Positions 24,512-33,333 of a stretch of DNA of 64,000 nt are shown here, piece after piece. A model generated the notes under the pieces. It was given only the letters and a program-made list of their open reading frames with translations, searched no databases and had not been told where the DNA came from. The number at the start of each line of letters is the position of its first letter. Within the stretch, counting starts at the first letter, position 1. The stretch is from positions 64,998-128,997 of the forward strand of contig SUUK01000005.1 in assembly GCA_015062535.1 (NCBI GenBank), in the 5' to 3' direction. Source of the DNA: Alphaproteobacteria bacterium (GTDB lineage Bacteria > Pseudomonadota > Alphaproteobacteria > RF32 > CAG-239). Position numbers and translations under genes: made by a program.

Positions 24512-25471
24512 ATGGCAAAACGTAAATCTGTTTGCGGTGACGAAAAACAACTTCTTTCTTCTTTTATGAAAGAAAATAAGAAAGATGGTATTAGAGTTTT
24601 TGTTGCTGGTGGTTCTCGAGGTGGTCATAATCCTATCTATGTTAGAGAAACATATAACCTTGGAAAGCAAATTGTAAAAATGGGTTTTAAACTTGATTTT
24701 GGCTTATCCAATTCAGGTATTATGGGAGCAGTTGCTAGAGGTGTTATGGACGCTTGGAACGAAAAACAGAAATGCACTGACCAAGAATTTCCTATTCAAG
24801 GTATTACCACTGAAGAATATTTTAAGCTATATGACTCTGAAGATGTTATGCTTAAGCATATAAATGTTATTTTTGCTAAAACACTTGAAGAAAGAAAACA
24901 GCGTTTGCTTGATGCTGATTTTGTGGTGTTTGCCCCAGGTGGTGTTGGAACATTAGATGAGCTTGCTTATGATTGTGTTGCTATGCAAGATGGTTTGCTT
25001 GAGATGAAACCTTTTATATTGTATAATATAGGGGGATTTTTCCATCATCTATTGGAATTTTTAAAATCGATTGCAAACAAAGGATTTGCAGACCCTATTC
25101 CATTTATTGTGGTTGATAATGAATTTGAGCTTGAAGTTGCTTTTGAATTATTAAAATCTAAATATGGAAAATGCGAAGAAGACAATAAAAAAGTTTATGC
25201 AAATGCAAGACAACTTGTTTATGAACTACCTTATTTTATTAAGAAAAGACAAGAAACAGGAAAAGATATTATAGATATTGTTAGAGATGTTTGTGCAGTT
25301 AGAGCTTTTGGTAGCGACGACGAGAAAACAGTACTAGAAAATGACATTGAAACAGCATATCTCGAAAAAGAAATTGAAAGAATGTATGACAGACTTGCAA
25401 AAACAGGGCGTGACACATCTGTTGTAAGTTATAAATTATCTAGACTTAAAAGACGTAAGAAAAAAATATAA
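24512..25471 (+). CDS. LOG-family Rossmann nucleotide-hydrolase-like protein
   Basis: 319 residues, with the LOG (Lonely Guy)/TIGR00730-type fold: FVAGGSRGGHNPIYV, the dinucleotide-like SNSGIMGAVARGV, and the signature PGGVGTLDEL near residue 151. Family members cleave nucleoside 5'-monophosphates to release the base, but many, like this one with a long C-terminal helical extension (about 215-319), have unclear roles. It begins one base after the tgt stop, so the genes are translationally linked. Convergent with recN. Confidence 0.82.
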   Translation: MAKRKSVCGDEKQLLSSFMKENKKDGIRVFVAGGSRGGHNPIYVRETYNLGKQIVKMGFKLDFGLSNSGIMGAVARGVMDAWNEKQKCTDQEFPIQGITTEEYFKLYDSEDVMLKHINVIFAKTLEERKQRLLDADFVVFAPGGVGTLDELAYDCVAMQDGLLEMKPFILYNIGGFFHHLLEFLKSIANKGFADPIPFIVVDNEFELEVAFELLKSKYGKCEEDNKKVYANARQLVYELPYFIKKRQETGKDIIDIVRDVCAVRAFGSDDEKTVLENDIETAYLEKEIERMYDRLAKTGRDTSVVSYKLSRLKRRKKKI

Positions 25472-25473
25472 TA

Positions 25474-27156
25474 TTAAAACAACGTTGGGTTTATATCTTT
25501 TTCTAGCAAAACTGAGGCGGCGGCACGCGCTTCTTTGGTAATTGTTTCTCCTGAAAGCATACGAGCAATTTCTTCTAGTTTACCTTCTTTTGAAAGCTTG
25601 GTTAGGCTTGTTGTTGTTATATTGTCTTTGGTTTGCTTTTCTACCTTATAATGCTCGGTGCTAAATGATGCGACTTGTGGAGAGTGTGTCACAACTAGTA
25701 CTTGCTCGTTTTGGGATAAACGAGATAGTCTTTCGCCCACGGCTTCTGCTGTTGCGCCACCAATACCTGCATCTATTTCATCAAAAATGATGGTTTCTTG
25801 TGATGAATTTTGAGCAAGATTTACCTTTAGCGCTAGCATAAAACGAGATAGCTCACCGCCTGATGCAATTTTATTTAGTGCTCCAAATGGAGTGTTTGGG
25901 TTTGTTGAAACTTTGAAACAAATATCATCCCAACCTGTTTCTGACCAATTTGGCTCGTCTTTTTTGATTATTTCTGTTTTAAATTTGGCTTTTTCCATTT
26001 TTAGGGCTGGCAATTCTTTTGCTACATATTTATCCAAGGTTTCTGCCGTTTTTTGACGAAGATTGCTTAAGGATGTTGCCTTTTCAATATAGTTATTTTT
26101 TTGAACTTCTAAAGTTTGTTTTAACTCATTTATCTCGCTTTGACCATATTGGATATTGTTTAATAGTGATTTTAATTCTTCTAGTTTTTCTGGTAGCAAA
26201 TCTATTTGGGTATTATGTTTTTTTGCTAAATCTCTTAAATGATATAGGCGAGTTTCGATATTATCTATTTCGTTTTGGTTTAGTGATATGTCTTCTGAGC
26301 TGTTTTCTATATCAGAAATAGTGTCATTTAGTGTGTATAGTGCGTTTTCTAAACTTTCTTCTATTTGAGAGTATTTATTGTTTACGATTTCGTTTGCTCT
26401 TGATATAGCATTGCGAGCTTTGGTTATTTGCTCTATTACTGAGAAAGAACCATTTAATGATGAGTATGCTGTATTTAATTTTTCTATGATTTTTTCTGCA
26501 TTCATCAGCTCATTTCGTCTGATACGAAGGGTTTCTTCTTCGCCTTTTTGCGGAGATGTTTTTTCTAGCTCATTAACCCAATGGATTAGATTTTCTTCTT
26601 CTTTTTGGGCTTTAAGTAACTGTTCTTCTTTTTGTTTTAGCTCTTTTTGAGTGGTTTTATATTGCTTATAGGCAAGACTTACATCTTTTATGCTTTTTTC
26701 TAGTTTACCATAGCTGTCTAATATTGGACCATGTAGGTCTTGATTTAACAGACCTTGACTATCGTGCTGGCCATGTATTTCTATTAGGTGCTGGCTGATT
26801 TCTTTTAATAACTTTAAGGTGATTGGTTGATCATTAAATAAGATTTTGCCTTTGCCTTCTGACGTTATGGTTCTTTTTATGATAATATCATCATCTATAT
26901 CTAGGTCATATTCTTTGGCAATTGAGTATATCTTGTTTGATTTATCTATTTCAAACACACCTGATACAGATAATTTGTCTTCTCCTGTACGAATTAAGGA
27001 GGTTTCGGCTCTGTTTCCTAGTAGTAAACCAAGGGAATCGAGCAAGATTGACTTGCCGGCTCCGGTTTCTCCGCTTAGTACAGTTAAGCCTTTGGAAAAT
27101 TCAATCTCTAGACTTTCTATTAATACTACATTTTTTATTGATAGAGATTTTAGCAT
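25474..27156 (-). CDS. recN: DNA repair protein RecN
   Basis: SMC-like ATPase in double-strand-break repair. The 560 residues match RecN: Walker A GETGAGKSILLDSLGLLLG near residue 30, a long coiled coil (about 160-350), the ABC signature LNKIASGGELSRFMLALK near 430, and Walker B TIIFDEIDAGIGG. The C terminus (GETITKEARAAASVLL) is also typical. It follows bamD by nine bases in the same orientation, an order usual in alphaproteobacteria (lpxC, bamD, recN). Confidence 0.97.
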   Translation of the reverse strand: MLKSLSIKNVVLIESLEIEFSKGLTVLSGETGAGKSILLDSLGLLLGNRAETSLIRTGEDKLSVSGVFEIDKSNKIYSIAKEYDLDIDDDIIIKRTITSEGKGKILFNDQPITLKLLKEISQHLIEIHGQHDSQGLLNQDLHGPILDSYGKLEKSIKDVSLAYKQYKTTQKELKQKEEQLLKAQKEEENLIHWVNELEKTSPQKGEEETLRIRRNELMNAEKIIEKLNTAYSSLNGSFSVIEQITKARNAISRANEIVNNKYSQIEESLENALYTLNDTISDIENSSEDISLNQNEIDNIETRLYHLRDLAKKHNTQIDLLPEKLEELKSLLNNIQYGQSEINELKQTLEVQKNNYIEKATSLSNLRQKTAETLDKYVAKELPALKMEKAKFKTEIIKKDEPNWSETGWDDICFKVSTNPNTPFGALNKIASGGELSRFMLALKVNLAQNSSQETIIFDEIDAGIGGATAEAVGERLSRLSQNEQVLVVTHSPQVASFSTEHYKVEKQTKDNITTTSLTKLSKEGKLEEIARMLSGETITKEARAAASVLLEKDINPTLF

Positions 27157-27165
27157 ATTAAAAAA

Positions 27166-27918
27166 TTATTCCTTTGAGATAAGCTCTTTTGCTAACTTTG
27201 ACCATTTACTATCTGGATAGTTGGAAGTTAGGATACGTTCTTTTTTGTTTGCCTCATGTGTTAGACCGAGAATTGTGTATATTTCTATTTCTCTATATAA
27301 GGCTTCTTCTATCTGTGCTGTTGTTTGGTAGGTATCTGTTACTGTTGAAAAGCGATTTAGAGCAGATAGATATTCTTTGTTTTCTAAGTAATAACGTCCA
27401 ACACTCATTTCGTGACCTGCAAGGTGGTCTTCGATAAGAGAGATTTTTTGTTTTGCATCTTTGGCATATTCTGAATCTGGGAACATTGTGATTACTTGGT
27501 TAAATGTTTCATATGCATCTTTGGTTGAAGATTGCTCTTTTTCTGATGGAGCAATTTGGTCATAATAACAAACGCCTTTTAGGTAGTATGCATATGCAAT
27601 ATCTTTGTTTCCTGGGTGAAGTCTAATAAATCTATCAAGACTTGCAATGGCATCATCATACTTTTCGTCTTTATAATATGCATATGCGCTCATTAGTTTT
27701 GATTTTGCGACCCATTTAGAATATGGATGTTCCATTTCTACTTTATCAAATGTTTCGGCTGCTCTTTGATATGAGGTCTTTTCTAGGTAATTATATGCTT
27801 CATTGTATAACATTTCGGCTGTTTTATCTTCATCATTTATAACAGGCTCTTTTGGTGCTGATGCACAAGCAGATAGTAGTAAAAAAGTACATTGCAATAA
27901 TGCTAATATTTTTTTCAT
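27166..27918 (-). CDS. bamD: Outer-membrane assembly lipoprotein BamD
   Basis: Lipoprotein subunit of the BAM complex that inserts beta-barrel proteins into the outer membrane. 250 residues with a lipobox (LLLSAC, Cys18), then five TPR-like repeats including YNEAYNYLEKTSYQRAAETF, HPYSKWVAKSKLMSAYAYYK and RLHPGNKDIAYAYYLKG, and DQIAPSEKEQSSTKDAYETF as in BamD/ComL. Sits between lpxC and recN. Confidence 0.95.
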   Translation of the reverse strand: MKKILALLQCTFLLLSACASAPKEPVINDEDKTAEMLYNEAYNYLEKTSYQRAAETFDKVEMEHPYSKWVAKSKLMSAYAYYKDEKYDDAIASLDRFIRLHPGNKDIAYAYYLKGVCYYDQIAPSEKEQSSTKDAYETFNQVITMFPDSEYAKDAKQKISLIEDHLAGHEMSVGRYYLENKEYLSALNRFSTVTDTYQTTAQIEEALYREIEIYTILGLTHEANKKERILTSNYPDSKWSKLAKELISKE

Positions 27919-27933
27919 CTTAAACTCCCTATA

Positions 27934-28785
27934 TTACACAATCTCATAATTATCTTTAGAATCGAATAAAACTTTTAGTACTTCGTTATTATGACGATGT
28001 CCTGTTTTATTGGCAACAACTTTAGCTAATATATAGTAGCCAGAAGTGTATAAGTCACCAATTGTATCCATAACTTTGTGATTAACGCACTCGTTTGGAA
28101 CTCTAAAACCTTCTTTATTTAATATTTTATCGCCATCTAAAACCACCGCATTTTCTAATGAACCGCCCTTTATTAAACCAATTGATTTTAAGTAATCTAC
28201 TTGGTATTTTTCACAAAAAGTACGGCATGGGGCTATTTGTTGCTTAAAAATCTCTTTTGAAATTTCATTTGTGAAATTTTGATGTCCTACAATTGGTGAT
28301 GGAAAATCTATATCAAAGGATATTTCAAATTTATCTGATGGTAATAGTGTTATGCTTGCGCCATTTTCGTCTGTATAATTGATTTCTTTTATAACTTTTA
28401 AGAACTTTTTAGGTGAAGATTGTTCTTCTAGCTCTATTTTTTGTAAGCTTTCTAAAAATACTTTGCCACTACCATCTAATATTGGGGTTTCGGCATTGTT
28501 TATTTCTATATATGCATTGTCTATACCTAAAACACAAAGAACCGCCATTAAGTGTTCTATTGTGCTGACAATATTTTCTTTGGAAGAGCCTAGACAGGTG
28601 CAATTTCTAGTATCTACAACATTAGTATATAAAGCTTTTAATGATGGAGCATCTTTAATATCTGTGCGCTTAAAGATAATGCCAGTATTTTCTTTTGCTG
28701 GATAAAGCGTCATTGTTACCTCAACACCTGAGTGTAACCCTATTCCTTTTATTTCTGTCTTTTGCTTTAATGTATGTTGTTTCAT
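27934..28785 (-). CDS. lpxC: UDP-3-O-acyl-GlcNAc deacetylase LpxC
   Basis: Zinc deacetylase for the committed step of lipid A synthesis. I chose the ATG at 28785, which gives 283 residues starting MKQHTLKQKTEIKGIGLHSG and has a GGGAG site; the longer frame from 28887 runs through the RNase P RNA. Zinc ligands are visible: His in STIEHLMAVL and the His/Asp pair in NHKVMDTIGDL; the catalytic His is in GHRHNNEV. Its start lies 25 bases after the 3' end of rnpB on the same strand, so the two may share transcription. Confidence 0.95.
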   Translation of the reverse strand: MKQHTLKQKTEIKGIGLHSGVEVTMTLYPAKENTGIIFKRTDIKDAPSLKALYTNVVDTRNCTCLGSSKENIVSTIEHLMAVLCVLGIDNAYIEINNAETPILDGSGKVFLESLQKIELEEQSSPKKFLKVIKEINYTDENGASITLLPSDKFEISFDIDFPSPIVGHQNFTNEISKEIFKQQIAPCRTFCEKYQVDYLKSIGLIKGGSLENAVVLDGDKILNKEGFRVPNECVNHKVMDTIGDLYTSGYYILAKVVANKTGHRHNNEVLKVLFDSKDNYEIV

Positions 28786-28809
28786 TGATATCTCCCAAAA
28801 AAATAATAT

Positions 28810-29200
28810 TAGGTGGTCTATAAGCCGAGTTATGTACTTTTCATTTGCTTTATCTAGAAGATAAAGATTAAAGCGGTAACTATTCATCTAGGCTATATGT
28901 TGCCATATAGCTCGTGCGACCTACCTCTGGAGCAGAGTGGAAACGCCCTGTATTACAGTAAAACTGCACTCCTAACTTGGTCTTGCGTCAGATAGGGTTT
29001 ACCTTGCCAAACGATATTACTATCTTTGCGGTGAGCTCTTACCTCGCCTTTTCAACCTTACCAAGTAAAATACTTGGCGGTAATTTTCTGTGGCACTTTC
29101 CCTTAGATTTCTCTAGCCGGACGTTATCCGGTACCTTGTTTCCACGACGCTCGGACTTTCCTCACCAGTTGAAAAACTAGCGCAGTTACCCGACCACCTT
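28810..29200 (-). ncRNA. rnpB: RNase P RNA
   Basis: Catalytic RNA that matures tRNA 5' ends. On the minus strand the 5' end GGTGGTCGGG pairs with the 3' end GACCACCT. The conserved core is present: GAGGAAAGTCCGAGC near the 5' end, AGGGAAAGTGCCACAGAAA in the middle, GTAAGGTTGAAAAGGCG, and GAGCAGAG-type late core elements. About 391 bases, usual for type A. A possible promoter TTGATT-17-TAAACA lies at 29208-29236 on the minus strand. The ends are estimated by pairing and may be off by several bases. The open frame 28977-29180 on the other strand is not a gene. Confidence 0.93.
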
Positions 29201-29273
29201 TGAGTTTTGTTTAATCTATATTGTAAAAAAAATCAATATTTTTTAATTTTTTTACTTTTTGTTAATTTTTTAC

Positions 29274-29301
29274 TTGATTTTTTGAAATTTTCTGTTATTT
29301 T
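29274..29301 (+). promoter_or_regulatory. Possible promoter for the OMP barrel gene
   Basis: TTGATT (29274-29279), 16 bases, TATTTT (29296-29301), 44 bases before the ATG of the outer-membrane protein gene. Moderate match in a very T-rich region. Confidence 0.35.
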
Positions 29302-29344
29302 GTCCAAAAATTACTTGGAAACATTTTAAAATCGGAGTTTTCTT

Positions 29345-29968
29345 ATGACAAAAAAAATAATTTTTTCAGCTTTTGTACTTTCTTTTTTAGCATTTGCTGA
29401 AGTTAGTAAAGCTGAATGTGATGGTTTTTATATTGCAGGTCGTTTAGGTCAAGCAAAAATTGAAGTAAAAGACGCTAGAGGTAATGCAGACTCTCACACT
29501 AATGATGGTGTTACAAACAAGAAAAGATTAATGGTTAGTGGTGCTGTTGGCTATCGTTATGAACACTGGAGAGCAGAACTTGAATATGTATGGAGAAAAA
29601 GAAACTCTAAATCTCCTACTGAATTTTCTAAACACTCATTTAAGTCTAAATCTTATATGTTTGTTGTTTACTATGACTTTTTCCCTTATACATGGTTTAC
29701 TCCATTTGTTAGCGCAGGTATTGGTTATACAAAGAACAGCTTAACAAATTCTCTTAACTTGCCTTCTTGGTCTTGGCGTGAAAGAATGAAAGACAATAGT
29801 TTCACTTGGTCTTTGGGTGCTGGTATTTCTGCGAAAATCACAAACCGTTTGAATATGGATATTGGCTATCGTTATTATGATATGGGTGATGGCGAACTTA
29901 ATGTTTATAACGGTAAAACAGAAACTGATGCTCATGAAGTTTATATGGGATTAAGATACGTTTTATAA
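29345..29968 (+). CDS. Small outer-membrane beta-barrel protein
   Basis: 207 residues with a signal peptide (about 23 residues, ending VSKA) and alternating aromatic/polar strands of an eight-stranded barrel, as in the opacity/OmpW-like outer-membrane family: FYIAGRLGQAKIEV at the start, AVGYRYEHWRAELEYVW, FVSAGIGYTKNS and a final strand VYMGLRYVL. CGGAG ribosome site. Followed by a long hairpin with a T tract at 29990-30065. Function (adhesion, permeability or structure) unknown. Confidence 0.82.
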   Translation: MTKKIIFSAFVLSFLAFAEVSKAECDGFYIAGRLGQAKIEVKDARGNADSHTNDGVTNKKRLMVSGAVGYRYEHWRAELEYVWRKRNSKSPTEFSKHSFKSKSYMFVVYYDFFPYTWFTPFVSAGIGYTKNSLTNSLNLPSWSWRERMKDNSFTWSLGAGISAKITNRLNMDIGYRYYDMGDGELNVYNGKTETDAHEVYMGLRYVL

Positions 29969-29989
29969 AAAAAACAAATAGCTTTTAAT

Positions 29990-30065
29990 AAAATGAGCTT
30001 GCAATATCTTTTTTATGGCTTTAGCTTAACGCTAGGATAAAAATAGAATTGGAGCTCATTTTTTT
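29990..30065 (+). terminator. Long hairpin with T tract ending at the glmM start codon
   Basis: AAAATGAGCT (29990-29999) is perfectly complementary to AGCTCATTTT (30053-30062), and the inner segments (GCAATATCTTTTTTAT with ATAAAAATAGAATT, and TAGC-TTAAC-GCTA) pair partly, so the region can form a long stem-loop ended by seven T residues. It looks like an intrinsic terminator for the OMP gene, but the T tract touches the glmM ATG and the 3' arm contains the only ribosome site (GGAG, 30051-30054) of glmM. It may therefore act as an attenuator or translation block for glmM. Confidence 0.6.
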
Positions 30066-31415
30066 ATGACTAATAAACTTTTTGGAACAGATGGTGTTAG
30101 AGGAAAAGCCAATAGCTTTCCGATGAATGTTGATTTTGCTCTAGATTTGGCTAGAGTTTTAAGCGGATTTGCTTGTAATGAAAAGAAAAGAATAGCAATA
30201 GCAAAAGACACTAGAATATCTGGTGATATGTTAGAGAGTGCTCTTTGTTCTGGATTTATGGAAAATGGAATCGACGTTGTTTTGCTTGGTGTTGTTCCAA
30301 CCCCTCTTGTGACACTTTTTACAAAAAATCTTGATGTTGATTTAGCGATTATGATTACAGCATCTCATAATCCTTATTTTGATAATGGTTTTAAGCTTAT
30401 CAATAGCAAAGGCGATAAATTTGATGATGATTTTTATAGAATCGTTGAAGAAAAGATTGAAAACAAAGAGTTTAATAAAAATAAAGATAACAACATTGGT
30501 AAATGCATAAAAAATGAAGATGTGGTTGAGGAATATATCTCTAAAATAAGAGATATTGCCCCTAATTATAAAGCACTTAGCGGTTTAAGAGTTGTGCTAG
30601 ATTGTGCAAACGGCTCTTACTTTTATATTTTACCACAAATATTTAAGGATTTGGGTGCAGGTGTTATTAGCATTAATAATGAACCTAATGGTTATAATAT
30701 TAATGAAAATTGTGGCTCTCAACACACAGATGAACTTGCGAAGACTGTTGTAGAATCGAAAGCTGATTTTGGTATTGCTGTTGATGGAGATGGTGATAGA
30801 ATTATTTTGGTTGACAATGATGGTAAAGTTATTGATGGCGACCAATTACTTTGTTTTTTAGCAAATTATATGAAAAAACAGGGTACTCTTGATAATAATA
30901 TTGTTGTTAGCACTGAGTGGTCTAACCTTGGTTTGAATGAATATTTAAGCAAAAATGGATTTAAATATTTTAAAAGTAAGGTTGGTGAGAGGTACGTTAT
31001 AGACCTTATGAGAGAAAAAGACGCTGTGCTTGGTGGTGAATTAGTTGGTCATATTGTGCTTTCTAAACATGCACGAAGCGGTGACGCAGCGGTTACAGCG
31101 GTGGTGATTGCCCTTGCTTATTTGGACGAGAAAAAGAAAATGAGTGAAATATTCCCTCTTTTTAATCCTTATCCATGTGTTATTGAGAATATTAGGTTTT
31201 CTGATAAAGAATTTATGCTTGAAAGTGTTGAGCATGATGACGTTAAAGAAGCTCTTATTAAAGCAAAACTGGAACTTGGTGATGATAGCAATTTGATTGC
31301 AAGAAAGTCTGGCACAGAACCTGTTATAAAACTTAGAGTTGAAGGCAAAGATGCGAAACTTGTAGAAGAAATTGCTACAAGATTAAAGGGGCTTATTGAA
31401 AAGTATAAGAAATAA
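30066..31415 (+). CDS. glmM: Phosphoglucosamine mutase
   Basis: Converts glucosamine-6-phosphate to glucosamine-1-phosphate for UDP-GlcNAc, the precursor of peptidoglycan and lipid A. 449 residues starting with the canonical MTNKLFGTDGVRGKAN, phosphoserine Ser100 in TASHNP, the metal loop DGDGDRI, and the C-terminal phosphate-binding RKSGTEPVIKL. The ribosome site GGAG is unusually far (11 bases) and buried in the preceding hairpin; the start itself is not in doubt. Confidence 0.97.
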   Translation: MTNKLFGTDGVRGKANSFPMNVDFALDLARVLSGFACNEKKRIAIAKDTRISGDMLESALCSGFMENGIDVVLLGVVPTPLVTLFTKNLDVDLAIMITASHNPYFDNGFKLINSKGDKFDDDFYRIVEEKIENKEFNKNKDNNIGKCIKNEDVVEEYISKIRDIAPNYKALSGLRVVLDCANGSYFYILPQIFKDLGAGVISINNEPNGYNINENCGSQHTDELAKTVVESKADFGIAVDGDGDRIILVDNDGKVIDGDQLLCFLANYMKKQGTLDNNIVVSTEWSNLGLNEYLSKNGFKYFKSKVGERYVIDLMREKDAVLGGELVGHIVLSKHARSGDAAVTAVVIALAYLDEKKKMSEIFPLFNPYPCVIENIRFSDKEFMLESVEHDDVKEALIKAKLELGDDSNLIARKSGTEPVIKLRVEGKDAKLVEEIATRLKGLIEKYKK

Positions 31416-33203
31416 TTAGTGAGTTATTTCGTTTGCTTTTTTAAGGGTTTCGATAATTTTTTCATCTTTTAAGGAATAAGCAGTTATGTTGTTTATTCCT
31501 TTTTTGATTTTTGATTTTACGGTTTTGCGATTTATTGCCTCTGCATCTTCTTTTTGGATTAAAGCTTGTTTCCATAAAAAGATTGCTTCGTTTTTGCGAC
31601 CACCTAACCAATATGCATCTCCCAAGTGATCACTTATTACGGCATTTTGTGGATTTAGCTCTGATGCTTTTTCTAGATATACGATTGCATTTTTATAGTC
31701 GCCAGTTTTGAAATATACCCAACCAAGACTATCCATTATTACTCCATCATTTGGCTCTTTTGCATATGCTTCTAAGATATATGATGCGGCTTTATCTATA
31801 TTGGTATCATTTTTTAGCCATGTGTAACCTAAGTAGTTTAATACTTGTGGGTGTCTATTGCTTAGTTTTAGGGCTTTTTCTAGACTTTCTTCGGCTTTTT
31901 CCCATTCATTGTTTTTATCATATGAAACAGCTAGAGCGTAGTATACTGGCCAATATTTTTCTGTTTCATAAAAAATTGTTTCGATAGCTTCGTTGTAGTA
32001 CTTTATTGCATCTATTTGATTGTCTGAGATACGTAATACATCTCCTAAATTAAATAGAATCTGGAAGTTTTTAGGATTTCTTTTGAGTAATTTTTTTAGT
32101 ACTTCTGTTGCCTCATCATATTTTTCTTCTAATATTAAGTTGTTGGCTTTTTTGATTTGGGCTGGATAGTACATTTCTGATTCTTTTTTGATTGTATCGT
32201 AATATCTATTTGCATCTTTATACATACTACGTGTTTCAAAAATATCTGCCATAGCAATCTTGGTTACATCATTAGTTGGGTTAAAATATTCTGATATTGC
32301 CATATATACTTGAGCATATTCATAGCCAACTGGGATTGATTTGAATAGTAGCGCAATTTCTAAAAAGACTTCACTTGCCCCTTTGTCTGGAGTGTTTACT
32401 AGTAACTCGGTTGAAGAATCGCTTTGTTTTATTTTTTTGCTTAGACTTGAAAGCATTTCTTTTATATTGCTTGCGCCGTAGTATTTGCTAACTAACTCAA
32501 TTGCTTCGTCTTTTTTGTTGTTTCGAATCATTGAATTTGAAATTATCTGCAAAGCTCTAAATGACACATCTTCTGATTTGTCTGTAATTATAGTATTATA
32601 GTATGTTTGAGCTAGTTTATTGTAATTAAAATATTCTGAGATAAGTCCCGCATGAAGATTATATACAGTTTTCATCTCTTCTACTGTTTTTAATGGCTCA
32701 AGAGATGACATGGCTTTTTCGTATTTATTTTCGCCAACATATGTCCATGCATCAAATAATGGGGTTATTAGATTTTGATAAGTTTTTTCTTTTATCGTAC
32801 CTAAAATACTTCTTGATAGGGTATAATTGCCTTTTTTGAACTCATAAACTGCATTGATTACATCTATAAAATTGTTTTTATCTCCGTTGCTTCTTGCTTG
32901 GTTGGCGTACTTTACTGCATTTTTAATATCACCTTGTGAGGCAAGAATAATGTATGTCTTGCCAATGATATCTTCATTTACTAAGCCTTTTTCCATGGTT
33001 TTTATATAGTATTTAGATGCAGACTTATAGTCTTGCCTAATGTGAGCAACTCTTCCTGCTAGGTAGTTTCCATAAACACTTTCTTTTCGTTGAAACGACA
33101 TAATGTTTGCTGGTAAACCTTGTGTGTTTATGTAGTTTCCAGTACATGATATAAAGGAACCGACACCACTTAGTAATAATATAGTACTCAACAATTTTAT
33201 CAT
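31416..33203 (-). CDS. TPR-repeat lipoprotein
   Basis: 595 residues with a lipoprotein signal (lipobox FISC, Cys20) and about ten TPR-like repeats, the clearest between about 365 and 560 (PAQIKKANNLILEEKYDEAT, FQILFNLGDVLRISDNQIDA, HPQVLNYLGYTWLKND, GVIMDSLGWVYFKTGDYKNA, AVISDHLGDAYWLGGRKNEA). This repeat series is typical of alphaproteobacterial envelope TPR proteins. Probably a periplasmic or outer-membrane scaffold; partner unknown. Divergent from the glycosylase gene and convergent with glmM. Confidence 0.85.
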   Translation of the reverse strand: MIKLLSTILLLSGVGSFISCTGNYINTQGLPANIMSFQRKESVYGNYLAGRVAHIRQDYKSASKYYIKTMEKGLVNEDIIGKTYIILASQGDIKNAVKYANQARSNGDKNNFIDVINAVYEFKKGNYTLSRSILGTIKEKTYQNLITPLFDAWTYVGENKYEKAMSSLEPLKTVEEMKTVYNLHAGLISEYFNYNKLAQTYYNTIITDKSEDVSFRALQIISNSMIRNNKKDEAIELVSKYYGASNIKEMLSSLSKKIKQSDSSTELLVNTPDKGASEVFLEIALLFKSIPVGYEYAQVYMAISEYFNPTNDVTKIAMADIFETRSMYKDANRYYDTIKKESEMYYPAQIKKANNLILEEKYDEATEVLKKLLKRNPKNFQILFNLGDVLRISDNQIDAIKYYNEAIETIFYETEKYWPVYYALAVSYDKNNEWEKAEESLEKALKLSNRHPQVLNYLGYTWLKNDTNIDKAASYILEAYAKEPNDGVIMDSLGWVYFKTGDYKNAIVYLEKASELNPQNAVISDHLGDAYWLGGRKNEAIFLWKQALIQKEDAEAINRKTVKSKIKKGINNITAYSLKDEKIIETLKKANEITH

Positions 33204-33286
33204 TTGTAATTTATATCCTATCTTTTAGTTTATTTTACCAAATTTTGCTTAACTTTAAACTAATTATATTATATATGTGTAAATAA

Positions 33287-33315
33287 TTGCTTTATATTGC
33301 AATAAAAAGTATAAT
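33287..33315 (+). promoter_or_regulatory. Promoter that sets the start of the glycosylase gene
   Basis: TTGCTT (33287-33292), 17 bases, TATAAT (33310-33315), a perfect -10. Transcription would begin near 33322, downstream of the ATG at 33316, so translation should start at the ATG at 33334 with a leader of only about 12 bases. Confidence 0.6.
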
Positions 33316-33333
33316 ATGTATAAAGTGATAGTA

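Noticed and set aside
28977..29180. 67-codon open frame on the plus strand
   Set aside because: It lies antisense inside the RNase P RNA gene and has no ribosome site.
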